This document shows positions 25,337-33,289 of a stretch of 36,825 nucleotides of DNA, one piece after another. The stretch spans positions 1-36,825 of the forward strand of contig CAZQVB010000042.1 of the NCBI GenBank assembly GCA_964596645.1. The letters are read 5' to 3'. The notes under the pieces were generated by a model. That model did not search any database. It was not told where the DNA came from and was given only the letters and a program-made list of their open reading frames with translations. The stretch is from CAVQEK01 sp964596645 (GTDB lineage: Bacteria; Bacteroidota; Bacteroidia; Cytophagales; Cyclobacteriaceae). The first letter of the stretch is position 1, and each line of letters starts with the position of its first letter. A program made the translations under genes and the position numbers.

Positions 25337-26900
25337 GATCATAACTGAGCTCGCTGCGGCCGGCCGGCAGATCGCCGCTGTACAATGCCTTGAGAGGACT
25401 TCCTTGTATATCAGTAATTTCCAGCCGCACCCTCGAGCTGCTGTTCATCACCAATATAAAGGTGGTGCGATCGGCTACCGGATTAGGATAGCAGTCGCGC
25501 AAATGAAAGCGCTGATCAAAAAACTCTTTCTTCGTAGATAAGGGGCCGTCGTTAATGATGGGGAGGCGCGAATCGACCCAATCGGAAAACATGGTGGCGT
25601 CGAGGGCCGCTTCATCAGCCTGCAGCCAATCTTTCAACACCGAGGTGAATACCTGCCGGTAGTCGAACTGATGCTTCAAATTTCCGCGGTCCAGGTCGTT
25701 GAGGTTGGCATTGCTGCCGATCACACCAGGGTTGGCGTACCGGCCAAAGATAAACATCGGTGCGGCCGTACCATGGTCGGAGCCGAAGCTGCCATTGCTC
25801 AGCGCTCTTCTTCCGAATTCAGAAAAAGTCATGGTGAGCACGCGGTCTTCAATACCGAGTTTCCGCAGATCTTCCTGAAAGGCCTTCATGGCAGAAGAGA
25901 TGTGATACAACAATGCCGCATGGGTACCCATAGAAGCGTCCGTTGATTCCACCTGCTCTGCGTGTGTATCAAAACCGCCCAACCTGGCAAGAAAAATCTT
26001 TGTTTTGATGCCGCCACTCAGCAGTCGCGCGATCATTTTCAACTGTGGCGCAAGTGTATTTTTAATACGGCCCGAGGGAGCATTCAATGGGTACAGTTCC
26101 GGATAGGTGACCGAAGCCGTATTGCTGCCCTTGTCATACACCTGTTTCAGGCGTGCAGCGTATTGGTTAGATTTCTCTTCTATCTGCATGATATAGCGCA
26201 GTTCATCGCCATAGTGCGTGTCGCTAATGTCGGCAGGCGGCTCCCCCCCCACCGATGTGATCAGGTTGTAAAACTGCTCCGGGTTATTGATAGAAATGGC
26301 CATGGGAATGCCATTGGACCGGTGAAAAGCTAGTGACACACCATTGCCAATTTCAATGCCCATTGGGTCGGGCTGCTGGTCGTTTGGGTAGCCTTCGGGG
26401 TACCCGGGGTGCTCATGATTGAGGTAGCGGCCCATCCAGCCCGACGGCAAATATTCGTCGTAGTCGCCTCCCATAAACCATATATCGCGACTGCGAAAAT
26501 GCGATCCATTCACATTGTCGTAGGCCACATTTTGCACTATACCCACACGAGCGCTGTCATATAAATCTTTGATGTGGCTCAGGTCGGGGTGCAAGCCTAT
26601 GTGCTGATCTTCTGCCAATACCGAATCCAGAGGAATCACCTTGCGCTTGCCATCTTCAGATAATGCCAGATTGGGCCTCAGGTTGTAATACTCAGAGTAT
26701 TGATTGAGGGGCACCAGGGTATTGAGGCCATCGTTGCCGCCATGGAGCTGTATCAACACTATCACCCTGTCGTTGGTGCTGGTAGCTGCCAGCCGCTGCA
26801 GCGGTGCATAGCGCGCCATGGTGTTCACCGGCAGGCTGTTCAGCAAAAATGGTGCACTGCTGGCTACCGATAGTTTCTTTAAAAAGTTTCTGCGTCGCAT
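25254..26900 (-). CDS. DUF1501 protein with Tat signal and T9SS sorting domain
   Basis: A 548-residue secreted protein of unknown activity. DUF1501 belongs to the alkaline-phosphatase/sulfatase fold superfamily. The leader RRRNFLKKLSVASSAPFLL is Tat-like. The body shows VIVLIQLHGGNDGLNTLVPL, GGFDTHAEQ and MTFSEFGRRALSNGSFGSDHGTAAP, all DUF1501 hallmarks. Residues from about 455 form a type IX secretion sorting domain (CYPNPVADRTTF, LPAGIYLYSL, KRLMKL end). This would route the protein over the outer membrane after Tat export. It is preceded by a DUF1800 gene by 22 bases, the usual partner. Its final 83 bases overlap the convergent transglycosylase gene. Confidence 0.92.
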   Translation of the reverse strand: MRRRNFLKKLSVASSAPFLLNSLPVNTMARYAPLQRLAATSTNDRVIVLIQLHGGNDGLNTLVPLNQYSEYYNLRPNLALSEDGKRKVIPLDSVLAEDQHIGLHPDLSHIKDLYDSARVGIVQNVAYDNVNGSHFRSRDIWFMGGDYDEYLPSGWMGRYLNHEHPGYPEGYPNDQQPDPMGIEIGNGVSLAFHRSNGIPMAISINNPEQFYNLITSVGGEPPADISDTHYGDELRYIMQIEEKSNQYAARLKQVYDKGSNTASVTYPELYPLNAPSGRIKNTLAPQLKMIARLLSGGIKTKIFLARLGGFDTHAEQVESTDASMGTHAALLYHISSAMKAFQEDLRKLGIEDRVLTMTFSEFGRRALSNGSFGSDHGTAAPMFIFGRYANPGVIGSNANLNDLDRGNLKHQFDYRQVFTSVLKDWLQADEAALDATMFSDWVDSRLPIINDGPLSTKKEFFDQRFHLRDCYPNPVADRTTFILVMNSSSRVRLEITDIQGSPLKALYSGDLPAGRSELSYDLSDLPAGIYLYSLKSAQFSDSKRLMKL

Positions 26901-26922
26901 GTAGTTTTGAGTTTCTTGTAGT

Positions 26923-28560
26923 TTAGATCAATTGGTATTCCGGTGATTGTAGCATGGCATTCAGTAAATTTTCCAAATGGAAAACCACCTGAAAATCTTC
27001 TCCATCAATTACCGTCGCTTTCCAGTCTGCCTCTGGCACCTCTACCAACAGCGCCGCCTTGAAATAATCGAATCGCTCCTGAGATATGGCTTCCGGCAAC
27101 AAATAATCAACAAAATACTGCACTATGGCCTGCGGTGTGTTCAGGTCGACACCCTCCGACTGACAGTAGGGCAGCACGTATGCTTTGTACAAAATATTGT
27201 CGTCATCGTCGCGCTTGCCCAGGAGCAGCTGTGTGGAGAATTGGTAGCGCTGTGCCAGATTGTTGTTGGTGATCCAGTTGCGGTTGTAGACTGGCGATTG
27301 GTGATAGGCAGGGTAGCCGGCCACTTCAAAGGGCTCATACATGTCGAGCCCCTGATCTTCCATTTTCTTAAAAATGAGATCGAAGTAGGCGCGATAGAAG
27401 AGGTATAAACTGCTGGTTTGATCGGGCATTTGAACTTTAAAAAACCGTAAGCTGCCTACGATCAGCTCCAATGGCGACTTGATGATGGCGCCCCTGTTGT
27501 CATCGGAGCCTATTCCATTGTCGGTATCGTAGAAATGCTGGCTGGCAAACAACTGACGAAGCACCGGCGCAAGCTCGTAGTCATTGGCAATAAATGTTTG
27601 TGACAACGGCTCTATGATCTGCTGTTCTATCTCAGGTGTAATGTGGTAATACACAAAAAAGCGATACAGCTTACGGCAGATATGCCGTGCTGTGTCCGGC
27701 TGCTGAAAGATCATCTCTACGAGCTGGTGCAACTCATCGAGAGCGGCATCCTTCGTCGCATTTTCATCTACTAGCACCGTGGGCTGAATCACCGTGTTGT
27801 TGAATCGAACACTGAATGTTTTGATGCCGGCATCGTGCCTGGTGGCAATATCGCCTGTACCTTTTAACACGCCCAGAGCTACGCCCGACTCCACATCGAT
27901 GTTGGTGTAGGTGTAGTCTGGCCTATAGCCCGAAAGCACACGCGCTGCTTCGCGCACATCCTGCTCTGTATACGTGGTGTAGTCGTCGGGGCCTGCTTGC
28001 GCACCCTTGCCAATGGTGTAAAGCTCCAAAAACTCCCTGCCGTAGTTCTCATTGGGCTTTCCCTTTTCGTTCAGGTTGCCATCCAGATGCTTCAGCATGG
28101 CATTGTCGAGGCTTATCTTCTCTGCCAGTGATTTGAAGTTGCCCAGGGCGTAGTGGCGAAATAGCTTGATCTGATAATATATAGATGCGCCGCGCCGTAT
28201 GCGTGAGCGAATGGTGGTGAAGTGGGTATGGTGAAACCAGGCCATCTTATCAATGAGCGAAGGCTCGCTGCGCACCATCAGGTCCATCCACCATGCCAGC
28301 GTCATTCTTTCCAAATCTGCTTCATCACTATTGGCCTCTACAGGTGCAGGATTCACCCACGGCTGGCCTGTAGCCATGTCATTGGGCGGTGGGGGTACTG
28401 CCTTTGGTGCCAACAGTACGCTCAGCGCCTGTGTGATGGTATAATTGGCAAAGGTGTCTATTTCAGCCTTCGACGGGCCAAATGTGGCGCGCCTGAGTAG
28501 ATGCGCCGCATTTTTTCGGCCAAGCGTGGCGCTCGTATTGATGGGGTTAATCGATGGCAT
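26923..28560 (-). CDS. DUF1800 family protein
   Basis: A 545-residue protein with the DUF1800 pattern: HLLRRATFGPSKAEID near residue 20, then WFHHTHFTT, LDNAMLKHLDGNLNEKGKPNENYGREFLELYTIG, and REAARVLSGYR. The C-terminal half contains LGKRDDDDN and a closing LNAMLQSPEYQLI, typical for the family. No signal peptide is visible at the chosen start and no earlier start is open nearby, although its partner is clearly exported. The biochemical role of DUF1800/DUF1501 pairs is unknown. It is the first gene of the leftward pair and lies 22 bases before DUF1501. Confidence 0.92.
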   Translation of the reverse strand: MPSINPINTSATLGRKNAAHLLRRATFGPSKAEIDTFANYTITQALSVLLAPKAVPPPPNDMATGQPWVNPAPVEANSDEADLERMTLAWWMDLMVRSEPSLIDKMAWFHHTHFTTIRSRIRRGASIYYQIKLFRHYALGNFKSLAEKISLDNAMLKHLDGNLNEKGKPNENYGREFLELYTIGKGAQAGPDDYTTYTEQDVREAARVLSGYRPDYTYTNIDVESGVALGVLKGTGDIATRHDAGIKTFSVRFNNTVIQPTVLVDENATKDAALDELHQLVEMIFQQPDTARHICRKLYRFFVYYHITPEIEQQIIEPLSQTFIANDYELAPVLRQLFASQHFYDTDNGIGSDDNRGAIIKSPLELIVGSLRFFKVQMPDQTSSLYLFYRAYFDLIFKKMEDQGLDMYEPFEVAGYPAYHQSPVYNRNWITNNNLAQRYQFSTQLLLGKRDDDDNILYKAYVLPYCQSEGVDLNTPQAIVQYFVDYLLPEAISQERFDYFKAALLVEVPEADWKATVIDGEDFQVVFHLENLLNAMLQSPEYQLI

Positions 28561-28917
28561 AAGGTTGTTTTGCTTTTTTTACTACACAATCAGTGCTGCA
28601 GAGCACTAGGCAAATCGAAAAAACGCAATTTTTCTGTTGCCCCCTGCTTGAAAATCGTCGATAACCTTACAGACTCCTTGCCCTGGTCAAATAAATAAAT
28701 ATTCTAATATTACCTTAATGTTAAGTTATGACCCTGACTCTCCAGAGTATTCTTCCCATTATCATACATTAAATTGCCAATACACGCGCTATCTATTGTT
28801 TTAATTGTATCAATGCTTTTAATTTGATGGTGTCTTTAAAATTTTTTCAACTTAACATTAACATAACATTGACTGACGCGTTTATAGAACAACATTAACC
28901 AGAGAAAGGAGCATGAC
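28561..28917. promoter_or_regulatory. Divergent regulatory region with TTAACAT-type repeats
   Basis: About 360 AT-rich bases between the divergent DUF1800 gene and the 43-codon ORF. TTAACATTAACATAACATT at 28852-28870 is a run of AACAT-type direct repeats. An exact inverted copy, TTAATGTTAAG (28715-28725, itself inside the palindrome CTTAATGTTAAG), faces CTTAACATTAA (28851-28861) across about 125 bases. This could be an operator for a dimeric regulator serving one or both genes. Which regulator is not known from the sequence. Confidence 0.4.
28905..28911 (+). promoter_or_regulatory. Strong Shine-Dalgarno of the 43-codon ORF
   Basis: AAAGGAG lies 6 bases before the ATG at 28918. It is unusual in this window, where other genes lack a clear Shine-Dalgarno. 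It decides the start of the micro-ORF, since the ATG at 28913 runs straight into TGA. Confidence 0.7.
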
Positions 28918-29049
28918 ATGAAAACGACTTATGAAAAACTTTGCAAGTACGGAATAGATCCGATGGTATTCGGGAAGTCAAAAAAGAAAGAATACTTGCT
29001 GTACTGGCTGCTGATATCGGTGCTTATTGTAATGGGCATTGTATTATAA
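28918..29049 (+). CDS. Small single-span membrane protein (43 aa)
   Basis: A 43-residue ORF, MKTTYEKLCKYGIDP then a Lys-rich stretch (KSKKKE) then one membrane helix LLYWLLISVLIVMGIVL reaching the C-terminus. It has a strong Shine-Dalgarno, a stop TAA at 29047-29049 and a perfect hairpin-plus-T-run terminator starting at the stop codon, which together make a complete tiny transcription unit. The basic stretch before the helix predicts N-terminus inside. No family is recognised. It is possibly a regulatory or stress membrane peptide, or a type I toxin-like peptide; no antisense RNA can be pointed to. Confidence 0.7.
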   Translation: MKTTYEKLCKYGIDPMVFGKSKKKEYLLYWLLISVLIVMGIVL

Positions 29050-29081
29050 AAAAAGGGAACTGAAATCAGTTCCCTTTTTTT
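29048..29081. terminator. Bidirectional intrinsic terminator
   Basis: A perfect 16-bp inverted repeat: AAAAAAAGGGAACTGA-type left arm (29048-29063), AA loop, and TCAGTTCCCTTTTTTT right arm (29066-29081). It has a GC core with an A-run and T-run on either side. It ends the micro-ORF on the plus strand and, on the minus strand, lies about 20 bases after the stop of the hydroxypyruvate-isomerase-like gene. Confidence 0.92.
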
Positions 29082-29100
29082 ATAGCATATTGATCGCGCA

Positions 29101-30027
29101 TTAAACTTCAAAATTGTCGCTCTCCACATAAGCCCGTATCAACTTCTCTTCGCCTTCTTTGCCGGCCACCGAGTTGCCGTGCTCCATGCCTAAAATGTAA
29201 TCCCGGCTCTTGCCATAGATGTGTTTGAACACATTCTTGTAGTTGATTTCGCCCGTGGTGGGTTCTTTTCTGCCGGGATTGTCACCGATCTGGAAATAGG
29301 CTATTTCGCTCCACGTGTGTTTCATGTTGGCAATGATGTTTCCCTCATTCTTCTGCATATGGTAAATATCGTATAGAATTTTGCAGGAAGGACTGTTCAC
29401 CGCCTTGCAAATCATATAGGTTTGATTGGAGGTGCGCAAATAGAGGTCGGGAGAGTCAGACAATGGCTCGAGAACCATCACCAGGCCGTGCGGTTCGAAT
29501 ATATCGGCGGCACGTCTCAATGCTTCTATCACGTTGGCATCTTGCACACCAATGGGCAGGTTGCGCTCATAGCCACCGGGCACCACTGTCATCCATTTGG
29601 CATTCACTCTTTTGGCCACTTCCACAGCCCTTTTGCAGCCATTCAGGAATATATCCACATTTTCGGGCTTACCTGCGGCCAGTGTATTTTCCATATTACC
29701 ACCTTTGTCGACCACGAATACGCCCATGGTCATGCCGCGCCTGGCCAGGGTTTCTCCTATCTTCTTTTGCATAGACTCATCACGGCCCATCATACCGTTG
29801 TCTTCAAATGCCGTAAAGCCAACGTCGGCCATAAAATTGATTTGATCGATAAGGTCTTCACCCGCACTATGACGGAACATGCCAAAGTGTGGCGCATACT
29901 TCAGTTTGAAGTTATGCCTTGTTTCCTGCACCTGTAGGTTGGGCAATGCCGCGGCAGTGGCCAGGCTGCCAAAGGCCGCAGTGCCCGCAGCCATGGCGCC
30001 TCCTGCCAAAAATTTTCGTCTTTTCAT
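29101..30027 (-). CDS. Tat-exported hydroxypyruvate-isomerase-like TIM-barrel protein
   Basis: A 308-residue member of the xylose-isomerase-like TIM-barrel superfamily, closest in style to hydroxypyruvate isomerase (Hyi). The leader MKRRKFLAGGAMAAG has a Tat twin arginine and an Ala-rich tail. Candidate metal ligands and active residues lie in FEDNGMMGRD, MVLEPLSDSPD, ILYDIYHMQ, AYFQIGDNPGR and YILGMEHG, all typical for the Hyi branch. Such enzymes use a divalent metal to isomerise small hydroxy-carbonyl sugars. Location in the periplasm is inferred from the Tat leader. It is the last gene of the leftward operon YceI, SUMF1-like, Gfo/Idh, this gene, with a possible attenuator hairpin just upstream and a strong terminator downstream. 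Confidence 0.87.
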   Translation of the reverse strand: MKRRKFLAGGAMAAGTAAFGSLATAAALPNLQVQETRHNFKLKYAPHFGMFRHSAGEDLIDQINFMADVGFTAFEDNGMMGRDESMQKKIGETLARRGMTMGVFVVDKGGNMENTLAAGKPENVDIFLNGCKRAVEVAKRVNAKWMTVVPGGYERNLPIGVQDANVIEALRRAADIFEPHGLVMVLEPLSDSPDLYLRTSNQTYMICKAVNSPSCKILYDIYHMQKNEGNIIANMKHTWSEIAYFQIGDNPGRKEPTTGEINYKNVFKHIYGKSRDYILGMEHGNSVAGKEGEEKLIRAYVESDNFEV

Positions 30028-30054
30028 GTATCTATCTGGTAAAGCTGTAAATAA

Positions 30055-30076
30055 AAGGCAGCGATAAAGCTGCCTT
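30055..30076 (-). terminator. Hairpin with T-rich tail inside the operon (partial terminator)
   Basis: On the minus strand AAGGCAGC and GCTGCCTT form a perfect 8-bp stem with a 6-base loop, followed by TTATTT. It lies 9 bases after the Gfo/Idh stop codon and 28 bases before the next start. It could stop part of the transcripts or stabilise the upstream mRNA end, lowering expression of the last gene. Confidence 0.6.
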
Positions 30077-30084
30077 AATTGGGT

Positions 30085-31449
30085 CTAGAGCACCTTTGTT
30101 TCGCCAGGCACAGGCACGGGATAGTAGCCGTCTTCATTGGGAAGAATGGGTGGCTGACTGTTCCAGTCCATTTCTGCCGGCATCAGCTGCACCGTAGAAT
30201 TCATTGCTTCATCCCACGTGATCACCTGACCGGAATAGGTGGCAAACCGGCCCATAATAGACGAGAGTGTACTTTTAGCGCCATTTTCCAAGTCATTGAT
30301 ATGGTCACCATTGCGTATGGCGCCGAACAACACATGGTGCTCTGCCTGATACGGATTAGGATCATTGGCCCCACGGTGCTTGTACAAGCTGTTGCCTTTG
30401 TGGTCGGTGATGGTGCCGGTACTCCAGTCGGGCTCTGCCTTACCTTTGGTGCCTATGATGGTTTCCGACACTTTATTCATACAGCCGGGGATATGCCTGC
30501 ATTGGCTGTTGAGCACGCTGCCATCGGCATAGTGAAACTCCACAAAGTGGTGGTCGAATATTTCGCCATGGTCTTTGCCGGTGCGCACCTCACGCCCGCC
30601 CATGCCTTGCGCCCTTACAGGGTATGCATTTTTGGCCCAGTTGAAAACGTCTATATTGTGAATATGCTGCTCGGTGATGTGATCGCCGCACAGCCAGTTG
30701 AAATAATACCAATTGCGCATTTGGTATTCCAGCTCCGTAAGTCCGGGGTTGTTGGCCAGCAGCGTTGCCCTGTCGCGTACCCATACGCCGGCACCATTCC
30801 AATACACCTGCCCGCTGAGCACATCACCAATTTCGCCATCGTGAATGCGCTTCATTATTTCCAAATAGCTATTCTGGTAGTGCCGCTGCAGGCCTACCAC
30901 CACATTCAGCTTTTTGTCGTCGGCCATTTTCACCAGCTCCATCACTTTGCGTACGCCGGGAGCATCGGTAGCCAGTGGTTTTTCGCAAAAAACGTGTTTG
31001 TTATTTACCAGTGCCTCTTCCAGATGGTAAGGTCGAAAACCCGGTGGCGAAGCCAATATCACCACGTCGGCATCTTTTATGGCCTTTTTGTATGCATCAA
31101 AGCCCACGAACTTGTTGCCTGCTTCTATCTTGATGTCTTTCTTGCGCTCTGCCGGAAGCTCGTCTGACTGCATAATGCTTTTCAGACTGTGCTCCAGGCG
31201 ATCTTCAAAAGCATCTGCCATAGCCACCAGCTCCAGGTTGGCATCGGCTTTCAGGGCCTGCACCACAGCGCCGGTGCCCCGGCCTCCGCAGCCTACCACA
31301 GCCAGTTTTAGCTTTTTTTCTTGAGGATTTACGTAGGCAGACGCCTCCACGGGCAGTCCACCCAGCATCACGCCACCGGCCAATACGGCCGATCCTTTCA
31401 CAAACTGCCTGCGACCAAGGAATTGTGACACACTTTCACTGTTTTTCAT
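30085..31449 (-). CDS. Tat-exported Gfo/Idh/MocA-family oxidoreductase
   Basis: A 454-residue NAD(P)-dependent sugar oxidoreductase, probably tightly cofactor-bound as in exported glucose-fructose oxidoreductase. The Tat leader has GRRQFVKGSAVLAGG. The Rossmann motif VVGCGGRGTG is at 51-60, and the family EKP motif at 156-158 (FCEKPLATD) holds the catalytic Lys. The C-terminal alpha/beta domain includes WYYFNWLCGDHITEQHIHNIDVFNW, common in the exported branch. The substrate is unknown. Its position between a SUMF1-like lipoprotein and a TIM-barrel isomerase suggests a periplasmic oxidation-isomerisation route for a sugar. Confidence 0.92.
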   Translation of the reverse strand: MKNSESVSQFLGRRQFVKGSAVLAGGVMLGGLPVEASAYVNPQEKKLKLAVVGCGGRGTGAVVQALKADANLELVAMADAFEDRLEHSLKSIMQSDELPAERKKDIKIEAGNKFVGFDAYKKAIKDADVVILASPPGFRPYHLEEALVNNKHVFCEKPLATDAPGVRKVMELVKMADDKKLNVVVGLQRHYQNSYLEIMKRIHDGEIGDVLSGQVYWNGAGVWVRDRATLLANNPGLTELEYQMRNWYYFNWLCGDHITEQHIHNIDVFNWAKNAYPVRAQGMGGREVRTGKDHGEIFDHHFVEFHYADGSVLNSQCRHIPGCMNKVSETIIGTKGKAEPDWSTGTITDHKGNSLYKHRGANDPNPYQAEHHVLFGAIRNGDHINDLENGAKSTLSSIMGRFATYSGQVITWDEAMNSTVQLMPAEMDWNSQPPILPNEDGYYPVPVPGETKVL

Positions 31450-31480
31450 ATTGTTGAATATTTAGGTGATCATTATATAA

Positions 31481-32533
31481 TTACTCGTCCAGCACACTGG
31501 CAAAGAACGCTTTAATCTCTTCTTTCGACATTTCCTGAGAAGGCCGTACGACACGAAAGCCGAGAAATGGGGCATCCGTGTTCCACCAAAAACTTTTGGG
31601 AATTTGTGGATCGCGCTTTTGCCACTCCCGGTTCGATTCTATGCGGTTGGCACTGCGCAGACTTTCGGGGTCGTCGTACCAGGAGCCGCCCCGGACAGAT
31701 CGCGGGTGCAGGGCAGTAGGCCTGCGCCAGGGGTTATCCGCACCGGGCTCCAGCGCTGCGTAGTAGTCGGCCTGGTATTGATCCAGCGTCCACTCCGACA
31801 CATTGCCGTGCATATCGTACAAGCCCCACGGGTTGGGCCGCTTCTGGGCTACGCGGTGGTAGCTGTCGTCGCTGTTGCCCCAATACCAAGCGTACTCACC
31901 GAGCTGTGCGGGATCGTCACCAAAAAAATATGCGGTGCTCGTGCCGGCACGACAGGCATATTCCCACTCTGCCTCAGTGGGCAGACGGTAGAATTTGCCG
32001 GTGGTTTCGGAAAGCCACTTGCAGAAATTGAGCACAGAATACTGCGTCATGCTGATGGCCGGAAAACCATACCGGCCCATGCCAAAGCTCGGGTCGAGGT
32101 ATGGTGTGCTTGGCCGTGTGACGGCGTCGGCAATGGCCCGTATATCCTCTGTGCTGTATTCTACTTTAGCGCCTTTATCTTTATCAATGAAATATTCAAA
32201 GAGATCCCAGGTAGCTTCTGTTTCCATCATCCAAAAAGGGTCAATGGCTACATTCACCTGCGGCCCCTCATCCGTTTCATGGTTGGGCTCACCAGCCGGA
32301 CTTCCCATGGTATACTCCCCACCCGGTATCGGCACCATATTGAAGACAACATCTGTGCCTTTGATGCTTTCCGAGTATGGATCAAATCCGGTCTGGGTTT
32401 GAGCCGCAGGCTCTGCAGCATCATCACCGATCACATCGGTAGAAGTGATCGGAGTGGTTTGGGTTGTTTTACAAGAAAAAACTGTGACCAGTGCCACAGT
32501 CGCAATCGCAAAAAAATTATTCCTCATTTTCAT
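31481..32533 (-). CDS. SUMF1/FGE-sulfatase-fold lipoprotein lacking FGE cysteines
   Basis: A 350-residue lipoprotein (leader ending VTVFSC, Cys21) with a formylglycine-generating-enzyme fold over about residues 65-335: FNMVPIPGGEYTMGSP, RLPTEAEWEYACRAGTSTAYFFGDD, NPWGLYDMHGNVSEW, SVRGGSWYDDP and FLGFRVVR. In true FGE the segment after GGS carries the two copper-binding catalytic cysteines. Here it reads WYDDPESLRSAN with no Cys, so it cannot be a standard FGE. Such inactive SUMF1 domains often act as sugar- or protein-binding modules, sometimes as enzymes of other types. It lies 14 bases after the YceI gene and 31 bases before Gfo/Idh in one operon. Confidence 0.88.
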   Translation of the reverse strand: MKMRNNFFAIATVALVTVFSCKTTQTTPITSTDVIGDDAAEPAAQTQTGFDPYSESIKGTDVVFNMVPIPGGEYTMGSPAGEPNHETDEGPQVNVAIDPFWMMETEATWDLFEYFIDKDKGAKVEYSTEDIRAIADAVTRPSTPYLDPSFGMGRYGFPAISMTQYSVLNFCKWLSETTGKFYRLPTEAEWEYACRAGTSTAYFFGDDPAQLGEYAWYWGNSDDSYHRVAQKRPNPWGLYDMHGNVSEWTLDQYQADYYAALEPGADNPWRRPTALHPRSVRGGSWYDDPESLRSANRIESNREWQKRDPQIPKSFWWNTDAPFLGFRVVRPSQEMSKEEIKAFFASVLDE

Positions 32534-32547
32534 ATTTAATTAATTGT

Positions 32548-33150
32548 TCAATCCAATACGACCAGCTCAAAAGCGATGGTCACTTCTTCGCCTGTTTCTA
32601 TCTGCCCAAACATCGCCGAAGGCGGCGTCATGTCATACTCTTTCATATTGATCGATTTGTCGCCTTTGAACACAAACCGGCCATCGCGCACACGCACGCC
32701 CTTTACATCCATGGCCACCTCCTTTTTTACACCGGCTATCTCCAACATTCCCTTGGCGTGGATCATCATGGTGTCGCTCTTCACAGATTTTATGGTGTTG
32801 TCGGTGAGGTCAAAAACTATTTCGGGGTGCTCTTCTGCCTTCAGGGCTTCATAAGTTTTTTTGTCCATAGCGGCTCCCCTGGGTGCCTTTATAGCCTTTA
32901 CCGGCACGACGATGTGCACTTTTTCAATGCCTCCCCCTTTAGTCAATTTTCCGCCGCTGGCCAGCTCTTTGTCCAGCACCACCTCTCCTTTCACTTCTTC
33001 CACGGTGCTGGTCCATGCGTGCAATGTAGAAGTGCCCGATACGGTCATCTTCGTTTCGCGTGCCACTTCGTAGGTCACCGTTTGTGCATTCACAGAAGCG
33101 GCCATCGCCATCACACACATCACCGCTACAATCATTTTTATTCTCTTCAT
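32548..33150 (-). CDS. YceI-family periplasmic protein
   Basis: A 200-residue secreted lipocalin-like protein. The signal peptide runs to about residue 22 (MIVAVMCVMAMAASVNAQ). The YceI beta-barrel follows, with TLHAWTSTVEEVKGEVVLD, the loop KKTYEALKAEEHPEIVFDL and the closing VTIAFELVVLD. YceI proteins bind isoprenoid or other amphiphilic ligands. It is the first gene of the four-gene leftward operon that ends at 29101. The fold is clear; the ligand and the reason it sits with sugar enzymes are not. Confidence 0.9.
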   Translation of the reverse strand: MKRIKMIVAVMCVMAMAASVNAQTVTYEVARETKMTVSGTSTLHAWTSTVEEVKGEVVLDKELASGGKLTKGGGIEKVHIVVPVKAIKAPRGAAMDKKTYEALKAEEHPEIVFDLTDNTIKSVKSDTMMIHAKGMLEIAGVKKEVAMDVKGVRVRDGRFVFKGDKSINMKEYDMTPPSAMFGQIETGEEVTIAFELVVLD

Positions 33151-33289
33151 CGTTTTTTTGAAATTGGTTTACATTTTCTGCCTCTTCAATAACAAGGCCA
33201 GAAGCTTCTACCCCCATAGATACAAGCTCTAAGTACGTGCGCTAAAATACACCCTAAAAATACTGCACACAAGCACGCAGGCACACAGT

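Noticed and set aside
30079..31167. 362-codon plus-strand frame inside the Gfo/Idh gene
   Set aside because: Antisense shadow; the Gfo/Idh protein with its Tat leader and EKP motif is clearly the real product.
31481..32533. Active formylglycine-generating enzyme
   Set aside because: The fold is right, but the catalytic cysteine pair after GGS is absent.
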